Notes: generated by a model not told the origin, from the sequence alone. Numbered from the stretch's first letter, positions 1 through 6,180 are shown. The stretch: DNA of 6,776 nt from Candidatus Heimdallarchaeota archaeon (GCA_030671945.1 DAOVHJ010000142.1:1-6776); one strand, 5' to 3'. Translations and numbers: made by a program.

Positions 1-2
1 AG

Positions 3-33
3 AAAAAATGAGTGGAAAAAATACCCTCATTTT
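3..33 (-). terminator. Hairpin plus T-run at the end of the zinc-ribbon membrane protein gene
   Basis: On the minus strand AAAATGAG (33-26) pairs perfectly with CTCATTTT (12-5). A GG/CC extension follows with one bulged base and an 8-base loop. The stem runs into a T-rich end (TTTTTTCT, 8-1). The stop codon TGA (29-27) lies inside the stem. This looks like an intrinsic-type terminator. T-runs alone can terminate archaeal RNA polymerase, so the hairpin may be incidental. Confidence 0.5.
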
Positions 34-728
34 CCTGTGATTATTTCTCCACAAAATTCACATTTAATTTCTTCGCCTTTTAGTGGAGGTTCAGTTAAAT
101 TAGCTCCACAATGAGGGCAATTAGTTTCCGCTTTAGCTAACATGCGTGCCCCATCACTCGAGAGGATTTTACCGCTTTTCCAATCATAAGTACCACTAAA
201 TAATCCTCTTTTTTCCATGCCAACAACTATGCGTTTTACTTCATCTGGAGTCATGCCAGTTTCAATGACTAAATCCTCTAAAGTAATTCTTCTTTTTGAT
301 TCAATTATTCCAATTACCCTTTCAGCGATAGCTCGTCCTTCTTGAGTGACGAATTCTCCGGTTGCTTTATCAAAATAAACAATAATCAACCCTTTTTCAA
401 TTATTCTTGAAACTGATTTCTCAATCTTATCCTCATTACTATGAGCCTTTTTAGCGAGATCAGGAGGAGAGATGCGATCATTTTCTTCCAAGATTTTGGA
501 GATTCTCAAATCAAATGCATTATGAGAGACATCAATTAATGCCAAGATTATGAATATAAGACCGGGAACAAAAAATATTGATCCCATAACAATTCCGCTA
601 ATCATACCACCAAAACTATTTTCCCAGGATACGTCCATAGTGTAGCCAATAATCACGACACCAGCTATAAAAAAGCCAGCAATTGTAAGTAAAATACCTA
701 ATATCCATTTAAGAGCTGTTCTTGCCAA
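27..728 (-). CDS. Membrane-anchored tandem winged-helix-like protein with C-terminal zinc ribbon
   Basis: No named family is recognised for this 233-residue protein. Two hydrophobic segments (about residues 7-30 and 43-66) form a membrane hairpin. Two helical segments follow that look like winged helices (about 73-125 and 132-190), each ending in a hydrophobic helix, a K/R-G-L turn (EKGLIIVYF, EKRGLFSGTY) and a strand-like stretch. The C-terminus is a zinc ribbon with C204, C207, C223 and C226 (CPHC...CEFC). The start is TTG, supported by a perfect AGGAGG seven bases upstream (741-736). The gene stands alone, divergent from the AhpD-like gene, and ends in a hairpin that includes the stop codon. 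By inference it is a membrane-tethered DNA-binding or protein-interaction factor with its soluble part in the cytoplasm. The winged helices are judged by eye only, so the biochemical role is open. Confidence 0.85.
   Translation of the reverse strand: MARTALKWILGILLTIAGFFIAGVVIIGYTMDVSWENSFGGMISGIVMGSIFFVPGLIFIILALIDVSHNAFDLRISKILEENDRISPPDLAKKAHSNEDKIEKSVSRIIEKGLIIVYFDKATGEFVTQEGRAIAERVIGIIESKRRITLEDLVIETGMTPDEVKRIVVGMEKRGLFSGTYDWKSGKILSSDGARMLAKAETNCPHCGANLTEPPLKGEEIKCEFCGEIITGK
51..119 (-). other. Zinc-ribbon coding segment (C204 to C226)
   Basis: The segment encodes two CxxC knuckles, CPHC and CEFC, 15 residues apart at the C-terminus of the tandem winged-helix-like membrane protein. The spacing is typical of small archaeal zinc ribbons that bind one Zn2+. 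It is a domain of the enclosing gene, not a separate gene. Confidence 0.8.
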
Positions 729-735
729 CGCAAAT

Positions 736-741
736 CCTCCT
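736..741 (-). promoter_or_regulatory. SD motif supporting a TTG start
   Basis: AGGAGG on the minus strand lies 7 bases before TTG (728-726). It decides the start of the tandem winged-helix-like membrane protein, since no ATG lies at a comparable distance. Confidence 0.75.
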
Positions 742-766
742 ACTGTGAACTCGATGAGTCTATAAT

Positions 767-790
767 GATATATTCCAGCTTATATGAAAA
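767..790 (-). promoter_or_regulatory. Possible TATA region for the zinc-ribbon membrane protein gene
   Basis: On the minus strand there are two TATA-like elements, CATATAAG (about 785-778) and AATATATC (774-767), the first preceded by a T-run. Either would place transcription start about 25 bases downstream and leave a short leader containing the AGGAGG. They cannot be separated by eye, and the local AT richness makes chance matches likely. Confidence 0.3.
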
Positions 791-802
791 AAAACCTTTC
801 CT

Positions 803-824
803 AATATTTTTTCGGGAAAATATT
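803..824. repeat. Palindrome in the divergent promoter region
   Basis: AATATTTT (803-810) and AAAATATT (817-824) are perfect 8-bp inverted arms around the 6-base spacer TTCGGG. The element lies between the divergent starts of the zinc-ribbon membrane protein and the AhpD-like gene. It could be an operator for a dimeric regulator of either gene. The arms are pure A/T, so chance occurrence is quite possible. Confidence 0.45.
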
Positions 825-892
825 GTAAAAGAGTCAATCAAAAAATGTATTAATGAGATAAAATGATTATTGGATAAAATAGATGTGGTTTT

Positions 893-1261
893 ATGAACAA
901 GCTTGATGAGTTTAAACTTTACAGGAAAAAAATGAATGAAAGAATATTAGCTAGTGATAATAAGCAAATCAAGCGATTCTTCGCTCTGGATTCTCGAGCA
1001 TATGAAAAAGGAGCTTTATCTGTAAAAGTAAAAGAACTACTGGGATTAGTCTCTTCAACAGTTCTCAGATGCAATGATTGTATAACCTATCATATTATTA
1101 ATTGTGTAAAAGAAGGAGTTACAACTGAGGAATTCTTCGAGGCAATGAATGTGGCATTAATAGTTGGGGGATCAATTATCATTCCACATCTGAGAAAAGC
1201 TGTGGAAATGTTTGAAGAATGCCTACAATTAGTTGAAGAAGGAAAAGAGCTTCCAATATAA
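893..1261 (+). CDS. Carboxymuconolactone decarboxylase/AhpD-like family protein
   Basis: This 122-residue protein has the single-domain length and helical pattern of the carboxymuconolactone decarboxylase (CMD) superfamily. It carries the signature E-x11-C-x-x-C-x-x-x-H: E48, C60, C63 and H67 (CNDCITYH). In AhpD-type members the two cysteines form a redox-active disulfide and the Glu/His relay protons, giving alkylhydroperoxidase or thiol-disulfide activity. True decarboxylases of the superfamily usually lack the CxxC. A cytoplasmic thiol peroxidase or related redox role is therefore inferred, with substrate and electron donor unknown. No peroxiredoxin or lipoamide enzyme gene lies nearby to indicate a partner. 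The start is ATG at 893. There is no strong SD, only a weak GTGG about 5 bases upstream. The gene converges on the Atg22-like transporter gene across 32 bp. Confidence 0.9.
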   Translation: MNKLDEFKLYRKKMNERILASDNKQIKRFFALDSRAYEKGALSVKVKELLGLVSSTVLRCNDCITYHIINCVKEGVTTEEFFEAMNVALIVGGSIIIPHLRKAVEMFEECLQLVEEGKELPI

Positions 1262-1263
1262 AA

Positions 1264-1301
1264 GAAAAAGAAAGGTTCTGAAAACCTATCTTTCTATTTT
1301 T
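1264..1301 (+). terminator. Hairpin with T-rich tail between convergent genes
   Basis: AGGTT (1273-1277) pairs with AACCT (1283-1287) around a 5-base loop. Flanking AGAAA and TTTCT can extend the stem past a small bulge, and a T-rich tail (1290-1301) follows on the plus strand. The A-rich run at 1261-1273 reads as T-rich on the other strand, so the element could end both transcripts. It overlaps the stop codon of the transporter gene (TAG, 1296-1294). Confidence 0.5.
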
Positions 1302-2823
1302 CAGATTTCCTAGGGTGGTAAAAATCTTTGTAGGGAGCACGTTCGCCAGCAAGGTATCGTTTATGTGGATCTTTGATAAAGACTAGTAGAATAACGCCTA
1401 TAATGAAGAAGACTAGTAAACCAGCTAACGCAAACCTATACGCATGATGAACCCCGAATTGTCCCGTGAAAGCATAGATTAATCCTGCGAAGATTAGTGG
1501 AGAGACAATAGCACTCACTCTACCAGCGATTTTTTGGAAACCACCATATTGAGCAAGTCTTTGCGGCGGTGCTAAGATCATGATGAATTGTCTACCTATT
1601 ATCCAAATGCCACCAAAACCGATTCCGATGAAGAAAGCTCCAATAAACATCAACCATTTAGGCAGCTCATGTATAATTGTATCAAAGCTCCAACCATTCC
1701 AAACCAGTTCCGTTTTGTATTGCCATCCAGCAAAGAATACAATGATAATAGCTATTGCCCAACTAACTCCATTAATTATGAAACTAAGTTTTGGTCCATA
1801 CTTGTTCATGAAGATACCCGTAAGGATAGCGAAAATCAGACTGCCACCAATGCCTGCAAAAATGACATAATTCGTAACCTCAGGCGTATAACCCACGGCT
1901 CCTTGTATAATCACAGCCATATATAGAATAGCCGTATTTGCTGCATCAGTAATAAAGAACCAAGCCAAGAAGAAAAGAATAGAATTCTTATCCTTGAGAA
2001 TGTCTTTGCCAGTAGTTCTAAAAGTTTTCAAGGATTCTCTAAGATTTTCTTTAAGTGTACGATCTGAGGGATTCTCAACTTCCTTGTGGAAAAAGTATGG
2101 AATAGACATAAGCAAAATAACAATAGCTCCAATTAAGAATAACCATTTGATGATACCATTGAGCTCTGCTATAATAACATCAACTTGACCATAATATACA
2201 CCGGGATCTGCATCCCAAATCGCAGTATCAATATGAGTCCAAGTGCCTAAAACCATACCCAAAATCATAGTTGTTAAGACACCAAAAACTGAACCAAAAA
2301 AGGCTAACGACCCACCAACAGCTTGAAGAAGCGAACGTTTCTTAGTTTCTGCGATGAATGGTATTTGAGCATCATAGAACATTCTACCAGCTTGATAGCA
2401 AAAATTAGCTATTAAGAAGAGAATTGAAGCCCACCAGAAATTCACCCAAGCAGTAATTAACGCTGTAGTAGCAATCATAACACTTGCAGCTATTATAACT
2501 TCGGATTTTCTTTTGCCAATATTATCCGAAAATGATCCAAGGACTGGTCCCAAAACAGCTATTAGTAAATTGGACGCAGCCATAAAAATCGAGGTAATAA
2601 CAAAAGATGTTTGATAAGACCAACCCATATATGCAATGCCAATTAAGAGAGCAAATGGTGTATATGCAAGACTAATCACTAATTGTGAGAAGTATGTATC
2701 TGCAGCATCATACGAATACCAGAGAAAGGCATTTCCCCATCCGGTTTTCGTTGCTTCTTTAATGGTTACACTATCACCTGCTCCAGCTGAGCCTATCTCA
2801 GCTGCTTCTATTTGTTCTGCCAT
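1294..2823 (-). CDS. Major facilitator superfamily transporter, Atg22/UMF1-like
   Basis: This 509-residue protein has about 12 hydrophobic helices and a soluble N-terminus of about 28 residues. Family features in order: the first-helix signature W35-x-x-YDAADTYF; an MFS motif-A-like loop GSFSDNIGKRK (96-106) between helices 2 and 3; FYDAQIPFIA (149-158); a charged central loop (about 247-279); LAWFFITDAANT (286-297) opening the second half; and R411...P419-P420...YGGFQKIAGRVSAI...SP (to about 442), the conserved block ahead of the last helices in UMF1 proteins. Eukaryotic Atg22 effluxes amino acids from the vacuole, while prokaryotic members have no settled substrate, so only an efflux or uptake role can be given. 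The start is ATG at 2823 with GGTGAT (2834-2829) five bases upstream. The gene is divergent from the RDD gene and convergent with the AhpD-like gene. Confidence 0.9.
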   Translation of the reverse strand: MAEQIEAAEIGSAGAGDSVTIKEATKTGWGNAFLWYSYDAADTYFSQLVISLAYTPFALLIGIAYMGWSYQTSFVITSIFMAASNLLIAVLGPVLGSFSDNIGKRKSEVIIAASVMIATTALITAWVNFWWASILFLIANFCYQAGRMFYDAQIPFIAETKKRSLLQAVGGSLAFFGSVFGVLTTMILGMVLGTWTHIDTAIWDADPGVYYGQVDVIIAELNGIIKWLFLIGAIVILLMSIPYFFHKEVENPSDRTLKENLRESLKTFRTTGKDILKDKNSILFFLAWFFITDAANTAILYMAVIIQGAVGYTPEVTNYVIFAGIGGSLIFAILTGIFMNKYGPKLSFIINGVSWAIAIIIVFFAGWQYKTELVWNGWSFDTIIHELPKWLMFIGAFFIGIGFGGIWIIGRQFIMILAPPQRLAQYGGFQKIAGRVSAIVSPLIFAGLIYAFTGQFGVHHAYRFALAGLLVFFIIGVILLVFIKDPHKRYLAGERAPYKDFYHPRKSEK

Positions 2824-2828
2824 AAATA

Positions 2829-2834
2829 ATCACC
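2829..2834 (-). promoter_or_regulatory. SD motif of the Atg22-like transporter gene
   Basis: GGTGAT on the minus strand lies 5 bases before the ATG at 2823-2821. It fits the archaeal GGTGA-type SD and supports this start. Confidence 0.65.
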
Positions 2835-2836
2835 AA

Positions 2837-2868
2837 ATTTTTGTCGATGAGTCCAAAGTGACAAAAAT
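2837..2868. repeat. Perfect 9-bp inverted repeat in the transporter leader
   Basis: ATTTTTGTC (2837-2845) and GACAAAAAT (2860-2868) are perfect inverted arms around 14 bases. The element lies between the likely transcription start of the transporter gene and its SD, ending two bases short of the SD. It may be an operator overlapping the start site or a leader-RNA hairpin; the sequence does not decide which. Confidence 0.5.
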
Positions 2869-2890
2869 CTTTAGACTGAGTAGTTTTTGA

Positions 2891-2900
2891 AATTTTTAAA
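2891..2900 (-). promoter_or_regulatory. Likely TATA box for the Atg22-like transporter gene
   Basis: TTTAAAAATT on the minus strand would put transcription start near 2870, giving a leader of about 47 bases that contains the inverted repeat at 2837-2868 and the SD. This is a pattern match only. Confidence 0.35.
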
Positions 2901-2966
2901 TGTTCTTCTGCTTTATTTGAAATTCTTCTTAGTTTACTTTTCTTTGTTGTTTTCTTTCCAAAACAA

Positions 2967-2976
2967 TTTTTATATG
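2967..2976 (+). promoter_or_regulatory. TATA box for the RDD-family gene
   Basis: TTTTTATATG, preceded by an A-rich stretch (AAAACAA) that could serve as the TFB recognition element, is a good archaeal TATA box. It predicts transcription start near 2998-3000 and a leader of about 30 bases containing the GGAG SD. It is the best promoter candidate in the window. Confidence 0.55.
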
Positions 2977-3016
2977 AAAAGAGCACTTGACCTTATTGTT
3001 AATAATCCAAATTATT

Positions 3017-3020
3017 GGAG
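3017..3020 (+). promoter_or_regulatory. SD motif that decides the RDD gene start
   Basis: GGAG lies 9 bases before ATG 3030. A longer reading frame from TTG 3015 would place this SD inside the coding sequence, so the ATG is preferred. Confidence 0.65.
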
Positions 3021-3029
3021 TTTATACAA

Positions 3030-3578
3030 ATGAGTGAAAAACCAGATGTGAAAGTTGCTTTAGCAACTTTTAATGAACGTTTGATGGCAGGTCTTATTGA
3101 TTATGGAATTGTTTTTGTTGCATACATAATCGGTGTAATATTGAATGCAATTTTAACAACTGTTCTCAATGCAATAGGTCTTGGATTTATTGGATGGTTA
3201 TTAGGATCTCTTTTTTATCTCCTAGGTACAGCTGCGGCAATCTACATATTTATCTGGATGCCATACAAGAATGATGGGAAAACCTTTGGAAAGAAAAAAC
3301 AAAACATAAAAATTATGTTCATTGAAGATGAAGCAAAGTGGTCTCTACGACCAGTTCAAGATGGCGACTTAATTCAAATAATACTTAGAGCTATAGTCGG
3401 TGGTATTGAAGCAACATGGATTCCTGTTGTGATTGCTTGGTACTTTATTACAAATGACAACAATAGACAGAGATTAGCAGATCAATTACTTAAAACAGTA
3501 GTTGTACAATGTGACCCAGAAACCGGCGAACCCTTAAGGAAACCTCGAGTAGTCGCAGAGAAAAAGAAAGAAGATTAA
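3030..3578 (+). CDS. RDD-family integral membrane protein
   Basis: This 182-residue protein matches the RDD family, named for one conserved Arg and two Asp residues. F14-N-E-R17-L-M-A-G-L-I-D24 opens the first helix. The loop K80-N-D-G-K-T-F-G-K-K-K with IKIM after the second or third helix is the typical GKT-x-GK segment. N145-R-Q-R-L-A-D151 followed by a hydrophobic strand is the usual C-terminal RQ-x-x-x-D block. Hydrophobic segments lie at about 22-44, 50-77 and 117-141. The tail (about 162-182) is hydrophilic and ends in KKKED. RDD proteins are poorly characterised: some have been linked to ion transport, others act as accessory membrane domains, so no substrate is assigned. The ATG at 3030 is chosen over TTG 3015 because of the GGAG at 3017-3020. 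The gene is divergent from the Atg22-like transporter and convergent with the DUF2207 gene. Confidence 0.88.
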   Translation: MSEKPDVKVALATFNERLMAGLIDYGIVFVAYIIGVILNAILTTVLNAIGLGFIGWLLGSLFYLLGTAAAIYIFIWMPYKNDGKTFGKKKQNIKIMFIEDEAKWSLRPVQDGDLIQIILRAIVGGIEATWIPVVIAWYFITNDNNRQRLADQLLKTVVVQCDPETGEPLRKPRVVAEKKKED

Positions 3579-3583
3579 TTCCT

Positions 3584-3625
3584 TGTTCTTTTTCTTTGAT
3601 TTTTTTATTTTTTCAGAAAAAATAA
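3584..3625 (+). terminator. T-rich terminator after the RDD gene
   Basis: Just after the stop codon comes a run of T-clusters (CTTTTTC, ATTTTTTTA, ATTTTTTC). The last forms one arm of an A/T palindrome: TTATTTTTTC at 3605-3614 and GAAAAAATAA at 3616-3625. Oligo-T runs of this kind terminate archaeal RNA polymerase. Confidence 0.55.
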
Positions 3626-3626
3626 G

Positions 3627-3662
3627 AGAATAGAAGGATCACAGTATGATCCCATCCATTCT
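3627..3662 (-). terminator. Imperfect hairpin after the DUF2207 gene
   Basis: GGATCA (3636-3641) and TGATCC (3647-3652) pair perfectly around CAGTA. After a small internal mismatch, AGAAT (3627-3631) pairs with ATTCT (3658-3662). On the minus strand a T-rich stretch (about 3634-3610) follows, fitting an intrinsic-type terminator for the DUF2207 gene. The inner 17-bp unit also resembles an operator palindrome, but between convergent 3' ends termination is the simpler reading. Confidence 0.5.
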
Positions 3663-3675
3663 TAGACGAATTAAT

Positions 3676-5769
3676 TTATCCGATTCCTCCTCCACCACCG
3701 CCACCTCCACCTCCGCTGAAGCCGCCGCCAAATCCACTCCTTCCACCGCTTGAGGATGGTGGGGTAAAGCTTTCGCTCATATTAGATATTGCTGATGTCA
3801 ATCCTTCTGCCATATTGGATATTGCTCTTGGTAAACTTTCAGCCATATTACTAATTCCACTAACAACACTTTCAAATCCTCTACCCGCGCTGTCAAATCC
3901 TCTAATTGGTCTATGTCGCAATCCACCACGTCGTGGGAGATAGATTCGAGGATAGAAGTACCAATAAGGAGTAATAAAGTGGAAATTATCAGGTGGAGGT
4001 CTACTAGATATCTCTTGAGATATGTGTTTCAAATGAGATGGTAAGTTGAATTTTGGATCTATTAGCAGGAATGAGAAATGATCCATTGAGAAATTGAATT
4101 GATCATATGGATCTGGGAAGCCCATTATTTGCCCTCTAATAAGCTGTAAGTAACTTTGCCAACTTGCTTTCATCTGGGCACCATGTTTTGTTAATCTAGG
4201 CATTTTCCTTGAGAGAAGTAATCCAATCAAGCTTGCAACTACCACACCTGCAATACCCCAAGTTAGATTGCCAATAGAAAACAAAGAAGAAGCGAAGAAT
4301 AAAATAACTCCACCACCTATTCCTGCAACTATTGAAGCTCCAAAGTAAAAGCCCTTCACTTTCTCAGGATTTGAATCAAAATACTTTGTATCTCCACCAG
4401 ACAATTTATTGTAAACATCATCTTTGTGTTTCCAAAGAGATGCAACATTGTTTTTTATGGTTGAGAGAGAAGTAACTTCTACCGGAATTTCTTTGGGTCC
4501 TTTAGCACCTTTTGTTTCTTCTCTAAACCACAGTGTTTCGTGAGAATTTCTTTCAATGAATTCAATTATCCCTCTATCGAATTTTGAGAGGCTACCATAA
4601 TATTCTTCTTTCTCTGTTCTTTGGAAGAACATTTCATCATTATCATCTGGTTGTATTATCTTGAGATACCCCCGTTCTGCTAGATAGAAAATCTCTGCAA
4701 CGAAATCTATTTTATCAAATTTCTCATCAAGCAAAGTACCTACTTCCGCAGGGGACATATCATTTGGTGGACCAACTTCACTAATAATTTTCATAGTATT
4801 CCCACATTGTGGGCAAAAACCAATTTTTCGACTATCTTTGTATCCACACTCAGCACATTTCTTCATAGCAACTTCATTTAATACTGGAATAGCTTTTGCT
4901 TTAGGATCGATGCCTTTTATTAGAAAAGCTAGTATGAAGAATAAGAAAATAGGCACAAAACCAATTGCTATTACGAGAACATAATTACTATTCAAATAAA
5001 CTCGCCACGAAAAAGGCATGTCTATTCCTGCAGGAGGGGAATCAGTATCTATTGTATAAGATTCAAAAGCATAAACAGTTCCTTGATGATATGTTACTCT
5101 TGTTTTTCCACCAACATTGGAAACAACTCCATTATCATCACCAGGTCCTGTTCCTTTATAATAAGTTTGAGATCGTATATCGCTAATATTGTATTCATTT
5201 GGAAATATTACTATGGTGTCAATATCATGTATTGGTACCTCGAATTCTCCTCCTATGACATTCCAATAAACCCTGTCACGATTACCGTTCAAATTCATTG
5301 CTGAAGATACATTGTATGTTAAAATGAAGGTATATTCAGTACCAGATGAGACAGAAGTTCTAGACCACTCCCAATAGAATTGAATGACATCTGCTTCTTT
5401 CTCCATTTTATATGAAGTGACTGAGGGCGTTCCAGGTCCCGAAACAATATTCCATGAGACCACATCATGAAAACTTCTCCACTTCAAATCTCTATAGGCA
5501 AAACCATAAGAACCAGCATCTAAATGAAAGGTCATTTCTTCCTCTACAAGCAATGATCCATCCATTCCTACATTTATGATCTGATTCCAATCTGAATAAT
5601 AATAACCGTTTGTAGTTAAGGCATCATTTCCAGGTTGAGCTAGCTTTGCTACTGTATTATTTGTCATTAAAGACAACGTAGCTAATTGAATTGATATCAA
5701 GAATACAAGTACTATTGCTAATTTCAAGCGATTTTTTCTACCTTTTAAAATAATTAATTCCTCCAGCAA
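3676..5769 (-). CDS. DUF2207-family membrane protein with internal zinc ribbon and Gly-rich tail
   Basis: This 697-residue protein has the order seen in DUF2207 proteins. A basic N-terminus (KGRKNRLK) leads into a signal anchor (about 16-36). An extracytoplasmic beta-rich domain follows (about 55-245), with G68-D70-G71-S72 and a YRDL segment (92-95) typical of the family. A membrane helix lies at about 262-286, then a zinc ribbon (C305, C308, C319, C322). Next comes the cytoplasmic winged-helix-like block M338-S-P-A-E-V-G-T-L-L...V357-A-E-I-F-Y-L-A-E-R-G-Y-L-K-I. Two close helices (about 475-497 and 502-519) precede the usual T527-K-H-G-A...W537 segment. The C-terminus holds three 11-residue repeats (639-671) and a tail ending in ten glycines before IG. 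The family's function is unknown; a membrane sensor or scaffold is inferred only. The TTG start at 5769 is uncertain (see the start-region entry). The gene is divergent from dnaG and convergent with the RDD gene. Confidence 0.9.
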   Translation of the reverse strand: MLEELIILKGRKNRLKLAIVLVFLISIQLATLSLMTNNTVAKLAQPGNDALTTNGYYYSDWNQIINVGMDGSLLVEEEMTFHLDAGSYGFAYRDLKWRSFHDVVSWNIVSGPGTPSVTSYKMEKEADVIQFYWEWSRTSVSSGTEYTFILTYNVSSAMNLNGNRDRVYWNVIGGEFEVPIHDIDTIVIFPNEYNISDIRSQTYYKGTGPGDDNGVVSNVGGKTRVTYHQGTVYAFESYTIDTDSPPAGIDMPFSWRVYLNSNYVLVIAIGFVPIFLFFILAFLIKGIDPKAKAIPVLNEVAMKKCAECGYKDSRKIGFCPQCGNTMKIISEVGPPNDMSPAEVGTLLDEKFDKIDFVAEIFYLAERGYLKIIQPDDNDEMFFQRTEKEEYYGSLSKFDRGIIEFIERNSHETLWFREETKGAKGPKEIPVEVTSLSTIKNNVASLWKHKDDVYNKLSGGDTKYFDSNPEKVKGFYFGASIVAGIGGGVILFFASSLFSIGNLTWGIAGVVVASLIGLLLSRKMPRLTKHGAQMKASWQSYLQLIRGQIMGFPDPYDQFNFSMDHFSFLLIDPKFNLPSHLKHISQEISSRPPPDNFHFITPYWYFYPRIYLPRRGGLRHRPIRGFDSAGRGFESVVSGISNMAESLPRAISNMAEGLTSAISNMSESFTPPSSSGGRSGFGGGFSGGGGGGGGGGIG
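3757..3855 (-). repeat. Three tandem 11-residue (33-bp) repeats in the DUF2207 protein
   Basis: Residues 639-649, 650-660 and 661-671 read ISNMAESLPRA, ISNMAEGLTSA and ISNMSESFTPP, in exact 33-bp register (Met codons at 3846, 3813 and 3780). Hydrophobic residues at positions 1, 4, 8 and partly 11 give the a-d-h pattern of a hendecad, which suits an amphipathic helix or right-handed coiled coil. The second-position serines use AGT, TCC and TCT, so the DNA copies have diverged while the protein pattern persists. Confidence 0.75.
4804..4857 (-). other. Zinc ribbon inside the DUF2207 protein (C305 to C322)
   Basis: CAEC and CPQC, ten residues apart, lie directly after the second membrane helix and before the winged-helix-like block, on the predicted cytoplasmic side. 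To my knowledge a zinc ribbon here is not part of the core family architecture, but family-wide occurrence was not checked. Confidence 0.75.
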
Positions 5770-5777
5770 TTATCCTC
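5725..5777 (-). promoter_or_regulatory. Ambiguous translation-start region of the DUF2207 gene
   Basis: The TTG at 5769-5767 has GAGGAT (5777-5772) upstream, but at very short spacing. A stronger SD, GGAGGA (5764-5759), lies inside that reading frame. At suitable distance downstream of it are in-frame ATT codons (5754 and 5751), and further on a TTG (5727-5725). No ATG or GTG is available before the signal anchor. Any of these starts keeps the signal anchor, though the last trims its basic flank. Confidence 0.5.
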
Positions 5778-5811
5778 AAAATATTTCCTAACATCTTATT
5801 GTTTACTGCTG

Positions 5812-5822
5812 ATTTTAAATCT
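5812..5822 (-). promoter_or_regulatory. Possible TATA box for the DUF2207 gene
   Basis: GATTTAAAATC on the minus strand lies about 45 bases before the TTG at 5769 and would put transcription start near 5790. This is a weak pattern match in an AT-rich stretch. Confidence 0.3.
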
Positions 5823-5948
5823 ATAGAGAAATGTTATGTTCCACAATAAAAGATTTACCTTTCTAATTGTGTCATGAATGCATTTCTGAAATCATAATCC
5901 AAATTTGAGGATTTTGTCACAGAAATAAGCCATTGCCGGAATGTATAG

Positions 5949-5957
5949 TTTTTATAA
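5949..5957 (+). promoter_or_regulatory. TATA-like box in the gene-free region
   Basis: TTTTTATAA on the plus strand matches an archaeal TATA box. If used, transcription would begin near 5980, more than 500 bases before dnaG, so it would drive a non-coding RNA or a very long leader. Confidence 0.3.
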
Positions 5958-6081
5958 TTGAAGGCAAATAGTATTATTGCAGTCAGTCACAAAGGTTTAA
6001 AAATAAAGAACGAAGAGACTGATTACGAAAAATAACATAAACTAATCAAATAATCAGATTAGATCGAAAAGAATCATAACA

Positions 6082-6115
6082 AAATAGCTCATTCGATTGA
6101 TGTAAGAAGCTATTT
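6082..6115. repeat. Perfect 8-bp inverted repeat, 18-base spacer
   Basis: AAATAGCT (6082-6089) and AGCTATTT (6108-6115) are perfect inverted arms. The spacer length equals that of the inverted repeat at 6373-6408. It may be a hairpin in a leader RNA or an operator. Confidence 0.45.
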
Positions 6116-6180
6116 ATCACAAATCACGTTCACAAAATATAATTTGGCATAATCAATTAACGATTATAGCCTTCCAATAA

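Noticed and set aside
857..880. Direct repeat GATAAAAT (857-864 and 873-880) before the AhpD-like gene
   Set aside because: Eight bases in a very A/T-rich stretch, with no symmetry or consistent placement; likely chance.
1580..2188. Plus-strand reading frames opposite the transporter gene (1580-1870, 1588-1926, 1994-2188)
   Set aside because: They are antisense to a well-supported transporter, have no start signals, and show no family resemblance.
2798..2986. Minus-strand 62-codon reading frame overlapping the transporter start
   Set aside because: It covers the promoter and SD of the transporter gene and the TATA box of the RDD gene, is rich in Lys and Ser as expected of translated A-rich DNA, has no SD, and matches no family.
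3007..3018. Small hairpin CCAA-ATTA-TTGG next to the RDD SD
   Set aside because: Only four or five pairs, mostly A/T; too weak to claim as regulatory.
3015..3029. TTG start for the RDD gene adding five residues
   Set aside because: The SD GGAG (3017-3020) would lie inside the coding sequence, whereas ATG 3030 has it at a normal 9-base distance.
3679..3714. Glycine-codon tract read as a DNA microsatellite
   Set aside because: The codons vary among GGA, GGT and GGC, and polyglycine tails are common in DUF2207 and similar membrane proteins, so it is a protein feature.
4965..5304. Plus-strand reading frames opposite the DUF2207 gene (4965-5186 and 5083-5304)
   Set aside because: They are antisense shadows of the extracytoplasmic domain, overlap each other, and have odd composition.
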